From: Rebecca billardiae RCC1528
Taxonomy: Eukaryota; Haptophyta
DNA: 64,000 nucleotides
NCBI GenBank assembly: GCA_965240325.2
Contig: OZ251254.1
Location: forward strand, 62,001-126,000
Reading direction: 5' to 3'
In this document: piece after piece, positions 60,401 through 64,000 of the stretch
How positions within the stretch are numbered: position 1 is the stretch's first letter
How the letters are laid out: every line of letters begins with the position of its first letter
Notes under the pieces: model-generated
What the model was told of the DNA's origin: nothing
The model's input: only the letters and a program-made list of their open reading frames with translations
Databases searched by the model: none
Program-made: the position numbers and the translations under genes

Positions 60401-63400
60401 TTCGACTCGTCGGCGGTGGTGGACGACGGCACGTGCGCCGTCGAGGGGTGCACCGCCTCGAGCGCCACGAACTACAACGTCAAGGCCACCGTCGACGACG
60501 GCTCGTGCGTCTTCCCCGTCCCCGGCTGCACCGTCTCGGCCGCGGCCAACTACGACTCGGGCGCCGAGCTGGACGACGGCAGCTGCACGTTCGACGTGGT
60601 CGGCTGCACGAGCAGCACGGCGATCAACTACCTCTCGGCGGCGAACGTGGACAGCGGCGAGTGCATCGAGCCCGTGGCCGGCTGCACCTCGCCCAGCGCG
60701 AACAACTTCGACTCGGGCGCCACCGTTGACGACAGCAGCTGCGCGTTCGACGTCTCGGGCTGCACCGACACGGCGGCGGAGAACTTCAACGCCGCCGCGA
60801 CGCTCGACGACGGCTCGTGCGTGTACGCGGGCTGCACCAAGACGGCCGCGGAGAACTACGACTCGACGGCGGGGCTGAACAAGCCGGGCAGCTGCGTCTT
60901 CGCCGTGCGCGGCTGCATGAGCTCGGCCGCGGCCAACTACCTCTCCGCCGCGACCGTGGACGACGGCAGCTGCGTGTACCAGGGCTGCACGGACACGGCC
61001 GCGACCAACTTCAACCCGACGGCCACCTCGAACGACGGCACGTGCACCTACCCGCGCCTCGGCTGCACCAGCTCGTACGCGACCAACTTCGTGCCCAACG
61101 CGGACACGGACGACGGCACGTGCGTCTTCCCCGGCTGCACAGACACGGCCGCGACCAACTACGACTCGAGCGCCAACACGGACGACTTCAGCTGCGTGCT
61201 CCCCATCGTCGGCTGCACGGCGACGGACGCGCTCAACTACGACTCGGAGGCGGACGTGGACAGCGGCACGTGCGTGGTCCCCGGCTGCACGGACAGCATC
61301 GCGACCAACTACAACTCGCGCGCCACGCTGGACAGCTCGGACTGCACCTACCCGCCGCCGCCCAGCCCGCCGCCCCTTCCGCCGCCGAGCCCGCCGCCAC
61401 CGAGCCCGCCGCCGCCGCCGCCGAGCCCGCCGCCATCGCCACCACCGCCGAGCCCGCCACCGCCGCCGCCGCCTCCAAGCCCGCCGCCATCTCCACCACC
61501 GTCGAGCCCGCCACCGCCGCCGCCGCCTCCGAGCCCGCCGCCATCGCCAACACCGCCGAGCCCTCCGCCACCGCCGCCGCCAGCGCCACCGCCAAGCCCT
61601 CCGCCGCCGCCACCGCCGTCGCCGCCTCCGAGCCCGCCGCCATCGCCACCCCCGCCGAGCCCGCCGCCGCCGCCACCGCCAGCGCCACCACCGAGCCCTC
61701 CGCCGCCGCCTCCGTCGCCGCTATCGGGCCAGCAGCCGCAGCCTCCGCCGAGTCCGCCACCACCCAACCCGCCCCCGCCTCCGCCGCCGTCGCCGCCACC
61801 GAGCCCGCCGCCATCGCCACCGCCACCGAGCGCGCCGCCACCGCCGCCACCAGCCCCGCCGCCGAGCCCTCCGCCTCCGCCTCCGTCGCCGCTGTCGGGC
61901 CAGCAGCCGCAGCCTCCGCCGAGTCCGCCACCACCCAACCCGCCCCCGCCTCCGCCGCCGTCGCCGCCACCGAGCCCGCCGCCATCGCCACCGCCACCGA
62001 GCCCGCCGCCACCGCCGCCGCCAGCCCCGCCGCCGAGCCCTCCGCCGCCGCCTCCGTCGCCGCTGTCGGGCCAGCAGCCGCAGCCTCCGCCGAGTCCGCC
62101 ACCACCCAACCCGCCCCCGCCTCCGCCGCCGTCGCCGCCACCGAGCCCGCCGCCATCGCCACCGCCACCGAGCCCGCCGCCACCGCCGCCGCCAGCCCCG
62201 CCGCCGAGCCCTCCGCCACCGCCTCCGTCGCCGCTGTCGGGCCAGCAGCCGCAGCCTCCGCCGAGTCCGCCGCCACCCAACCCGCCCCCGCCTCCGCCGC
62301 CGTCGCCGCCACCGAGCCCGCCGCCATCGCCACCGCCACCGAGCCCGCCGCCGAGCTCGCCGCCACCGCCACCACCATCCCCGCCGCCAAGCTCGCCACC
62401 GCCACCGCCACCGAGCCCGCCACCCAGCTCGCCGCCACCGCCGCCGCCATCACCGCCGCCAAGCTCACCACCGCCGCCGCCGCCGAGCCCGCCGCCTAGC
62501 TCGCCGCCGCCGCCGCCGCCGAGCCCGCCGCCGAGTTCGCCGCCGCCGCCGCCACCGAGCCCGCCACCAAGCTCGCCACCACCGCCGCCGCCAAGCCCGC
62601 CACCCAGCTCGCCACCGCCACCACCGCCGAGCCCGCCACCCAGCTCGCCGCCGCCGCCACCGCCGAGCCCGCCGCCGAGCTCGCCACCACCGCCGCCGCC
62701 GAGCCCGCCGCCGAGCTCGCCGCCGCCGCCACCGCCGAGCCCGCCACCCAGCTCGCCACCGCCGCCACCACCGAGCCCGCCACCGAGCTCGCCGCCGCCG
62801 CCGCCGCCGAGCCCGCCACCCAGCTCGCCACCGCCACCACCGCCGAGCCCGCCACCCAGCTCGCCGCCGCCGCCGCCGCCGAGCCCTCCTCCAAGCTCGC
62901 CACCACCGCCGCCGCCGAGCCCGCCACCCAGCTCGCCACCACCGCCGCCGCCAAGTCCACCGCCGAGCTCGCCACCGCCGCCGCCGCCAAGTCCACCGCC
63001 GAGCTCGCCACCGCCGCCGCCGCCAAGCCCGCCACCCAGCTTGCCACCGCCGCCGCCACCGAGCCCGCCGCCGAGCTCGCCACCGCCGCCGCCGCCGAGC
63101 CCGCCGCCGAGCTCGCCGCCGCCGCCACCGCCGAGCCCGCCACCCAGCTCGCCGCCGCCGCCACCACCGAGCCCGCCACCGAGCTCGCCGCCGCCGCCGC
63201 CGCCGAGCCCGCCACCCAGCTCGCCACCGCCACCACCGCCGAGCCCGCCACCCAGCTCGCCACCGCCGCCGCCACCGAGCCCACCGCCCAGCTCGCCACC
63301 GCCGCCGCCGCCGAGCCCGCCGCCGAGCTCGCCGCCGCCGCCGCCGCCGAGCCCGCCACCCAGCTCGCCGCCGCCGCCGCCACCGAGCCCGCCGCCCAGC

Positions 63401-64000
63401 TCGCCACCGCCGCCGCCGCCGAGCCCGCCGCCGAGCTCGCCGCCGCCGCCACCGCCGAGCCCGCCGCCCAGCTCGCCACCGCCGCCGCCGCCGAGCCCGC
63501 CGCCGAGCTCGCCGCCGCCGCCACCGCCGAGCCCGCCACCCAGCTCGCCGCCGCCGCCACCACCGAGCCCGCCGCCGCCGCCGAGCCCACCACCAGCCTT
63601 GCCGCCTCCGCCGCGAGTCGATCCGCTCCCGCCACCCTCGCCGCCTTCGCCACCTCCGAGCCCGCCGCCCCCGAGCTCGCCGCCGCCGCCGCCACCACCG
63701 AGCCCGCCGCCATCACTGCCACCGAGCTCGCCGCCGCCGCCGCCACCGAGCCCACCGCCCTCACCGCCGCCGAGCTCGCCGCCGCCACCGCCGCCAAGCC
63801 CATCTCCAAGCTCGCCACCACCGCCTCCGCCGAGCCCGCCGCCGAGCCCGCCACCCCCGCGCATGGGCTGCACCGACCCGTCCGCCGACAACTACGACTC
63901 GCTTGCCGTCGTGCTCGCGCCGGGCGAGTGCTTCTACGCCGTCCTGGGCTGCACCGACTCGACCGCCAAGAACTACCGCGCGGCCGCCAACACGGACGAC
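57425..64000 (+). CDS. Secreted proline-rich protein with GCTD Cys-repeats (3' end beyond window)
   Basis: From the ATG at 57425 (alternative 57452) the frame is open to the window end, 2192 codons. The N-terminus has a basic stretch, then a hydrophobic core LLLALCAIVGHLCSANA, a good signal peptide. Layout: Ser/Pro linker I (57602-58762); 11 repeats of ~28-33 residues with GC(T)D..A.NYD..A..DDGSC (58763-59612); a non-repeat domain (59613-60370) with LGYLGGCDALADAEV, GSTVITPLTTVL and SYNAITGVIGGDVAA; 13 more GCTD repeats (60373-61346); a very long Ser/Pro linker II to 63862; then a third GCTD block starting at 63863. Each repeat has two Cys that could pair. Similar repeats are known in secreted proteins of marine bacteria and algae. 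SPPPP tracts are hydroxyproline-glycoprotein-like. Likely extracellular matrix or cell covering. A RRRSRRLL site (near residue 957) could be proteolytically processed. Confidence 0.85.
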   Translation, partial: MAASSLLASMLPPQQRRATTAPSRSPGKVCRGGGGHLLLALCAIVGHLCSANAAIAPQPSPSPPPSPPPPPPPSPPPSPPPSPTPPSPPPPPPPAPPPSPPPPPPPSPPPSPPPSPPPPSPPPPPPPAPPPSPPPPPPSPLSGQQPQPPPSPPPPNPPPPPPPSPPPSPPPSPPPPSPPPPPPPAPPPSPPPPPPSPLSGQQPQPPPSPPPPNPPPPPPPSPPPMPPPSPPPPPPPMPPPSPPPPPPPMPPPSPPPPPPPMPPPSPPPPPPPMPPPSPPPPPPPMPPPSPPPPPPPMPPPSPPPPPPPMPPPSPPPPPPPMPPPSPPPSPPPATPPPPRAEPLPPPSPPSPPPSPPPPSSPPPPPPPSPPPSPPPPSPPPSPPPPPPPSPPPSPPPPPPPRPPPSSPPPPPPSPPPSPPPPPPPSPPPSSPPPPPPSPPPSPPPPRMGCTDPSADNYDSLAVVLAPGECFYAVLGCTDSTAKNYRAAANTDDGSCVPFVRGCTASRATNYDVSANTDDGSCTYAILGCTDPTALNFNSVANTDDGSCVQPVPGCTAAVALNFLSTANVEDGSCVYPVLGCTDSSAINYNAAANSDDGGCIPTVPGCTAVSALNYNSAATLDDGGCVFAVLGCTDPLSPSYSPSANTDDGSCEYPGCTNSEAVNFDPTATRTDFSCVAHVDGCVDPAAVNYVSAATRQPATVSCQYAGCTNSLAVNYDPSATLLDSSCTFTRASGRAFVLGYLGGCDALADAEVRDTTSDNGAYSLTYTTTASFELRAGAGCTDRYTDEALAFELSAPAGSTVITPLTTVLTAMVEVHGLTATAASARARTVFLDGVDAGTQIDISSYNAITGVIGGDVAASHVLAAHRAINVAVAAVTSTLGGATAASALSALGALTAADAVYDASQLEALMADMLANVPGLSDPGAGAISSASTAAADESTTFRNALISRRRSRRLLTAERRRLQGGGLGALEAATGVPAPLGCTDASASNFDSSAVVDDGTCAVEGCTASSATNYNVKATVDDGSCVFPVPGCTVSAAANYDSGAELDDGSCTFDVVGCTSSTAINYLSAANVDSGECIEPVAGCTSPSANNFDSGATVDDSSCAFDVSGCTDTAAENFNAAATLDDGSCVYAGCTKTAAENYDSTAGLNKPGSCVFAVRGCMSSAAANYLSAATVDDGSCVYQGCTDTAATNFNPTATSNDGTCTYPRLGCTSSYATNFVPNADTDDGTCVFPGCTDTAATNYDSSANTDDFSCVLPIVGCTATDALNYDSEADVDSGTCVVPGCTDSIATNYNSRATLDSSDCTYPPPPSPPPLPPPSPPPPSPPPPPPSPPPSPPPPSPPPPPPPPSPPPSPPPSSPPPPPPPPSPPPSPTPPSPPPPPPPAPPPSPPPPPPPSPPPSPPPSPPPPSPPPPPPPAPPPSPPPPPPSPLSGQQPQPPPSPPPPNPPPPPPPSPPPSPPPSPPPPSAPPPPPPAPPPSPPPPPPSPLSGQQPQPPPSPPPPNPPPPPPPSPPPSPPPSPPPPSPPPPPPPAPPPSPPPPPPSPLSGQQPQPPPSPPPPNPPPPPPPSPPPSPPPSPPPPSPPPPPPPAPPPSPPPPPPSPLSGQQPQPPPSPPPPNPPPPPPPSPPPSPPPSPPPPSPPPSSPPPPPPSPPPSSPPPPPPSPPPSSPPPPPPSPPPSSPPPPPPSPPPSSPPPPPPSPPPSSPPPPPPSPPPSSPPPPPPSPPPSSPPPPPPSPPPSSPPPPPPSPPPSSPPPPPPSPPPSSPPPPPPSPPPSSPPPPPPSPPPSSPPPPPPSPPPSSPPPPPPSPPPSSPPPPPPSPPPSSPPPPPPSPPPSSPPPPPPSPPPSSPPPPPPSPPPSSPPPPPPSPPPSLPPPPPPSPPPSSPPPPPPSPPPSSPPPPPPSPPPSSPPPPPPSPPPSSPPPPPPSPPPSSPPPPPPSPPPSSPPPPPPSPPPSSPPPPPPSPPPSSPPPPPPSPPPSSPPPPPPSPPPSSPPPPPPSPPPSSPPPPPPSPPPSSPPPPPPSPPPSSPPPPPPSPPPSSPPPPPPSPPPPPSPPPALPPPPRVDPLPPPSPPSPPPSPPPPSSPPPPPPPSPPPSLPPSSPPPPPPSPPPSPPPSSPPPPPPSPSPSSPPPPPPSPPPSPPPPRMGCTDPSADNYDSLAVVLAPGECFYAVLGCTDSTAKNYRAAANTDD
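57602..58762 (+). repeat. Ser/Pro linker I with 171-bp and 36-bp repeats
   Basis: Two copies of a 171-bp unit containing PLSGQQPQPPPSPPPPNPPP are at about 57835 and 58006. They are followed by a run of ~36-bp units coding PPPMPPPSPPPP (about 58080-58400). Confidence 0.9.
61350..63862 (+). repeat. Ser/Pro linker II with 171-bp units and ~34 36-bp units
   Basis: Four 171-bp units, marked by PLSGQQPQPP at about 61719, 61890, 62061 and 62232, are followed by some 34 copies of a 36-bp unit coding SSPPPPPPSPPP from about 62345 to 63570. The final part (PLPPPSPPSPPPSPPPPSSP) duplicates the end of linker I. Confidence 0.9.

Noticed and set aside
61348-63891. 847-codon Gly-rich ORF on the minus strand
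   Set aside because: It is the antisense shadow of the Ser/Pro linker (CCx codons read as GGx) and continues on the strand opposite the GCTD protein with its signal peptide.

Overview
The window is nuclear DNA from a very GC-rich eukaryotic microalga. Supporting signs are a GT-AG intron, kinesin, NMD factor UPF3, F-box/RCC1 proteins, a Golgi-type sulfotransferase, beta-thymosin, and long proline-rich secreted proteins with Cys-rich GCTD repeats. A haptophyte is the best guess from style (about 70% GC exons, few introns, alanine/glycine/proline linkers, unusual domain fusions). No marker in the window proves this.

Layout. 1-4.6 kb: a divergent pair (SCP2-PX fusion on -, methyltransferase-like protein with one intron on +), then a sulfotransferase (-). 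7.1-8.7 kb: an F-box/RCC1 protein (-). 9.4-11.5 kb: a 2.1-kb element with 31-bp terminal inverted repeats and an 8-bp target duplication. 12.7-13.7 kb: a TMEM53/DUF829 hydrolase (+). 14.4-18.1 kb: a large inverted repeat, 150-bp direct repeats, a ~620-bp duplication and a 20-22-bp minisatellite that reverses orientation. 19.7-19.9 kb: a single-domain beta-thymosin (-). 20.2-22.0 kb: dispersed repeats and AT-rich DNA. 22.1-25.6 kb: a FIST-LON fusion (-). 25.76-26.92 kb: a hAT-type transposon, with perfect 8-bp duplication CGAACTTT, in what was a ~160-bp divergent promoter. 27.0-31.3 kb: a kinesin/hydrolase/WW/RING/YEATS-like single ORF (+). 32-36.5 kb: a small acidic ORF (-), UPF3 (+) and an LRR/coiled-coil protein (+). 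36.9-37.6 kb: a two-copy tandem repeat. 40-41.7 kb: a second F-box/RCC1 paralogue (-). 42.7-49.1 kb: a GRF zinc finger + POLQ-like helicase + exonuclease-like protein with no polymerase domain (-). 49.1-57.4 kb: repeat-rich DNA with gene remnants. 57.4 kb to the end: a secreted Pro-rich/GCTD-repeat protein, open at the window edge.

The genes do not form one pathway. What unites them is compact divergent promoters and multidomain fusions (SCP2-PX, FIST-LON, kinesin-hydrolase-WW-RING-YEATS, GRF-helicase-exo). Nearly every long ORF on the opposite strand of a real gene is a GC-bias shadow and was left out.
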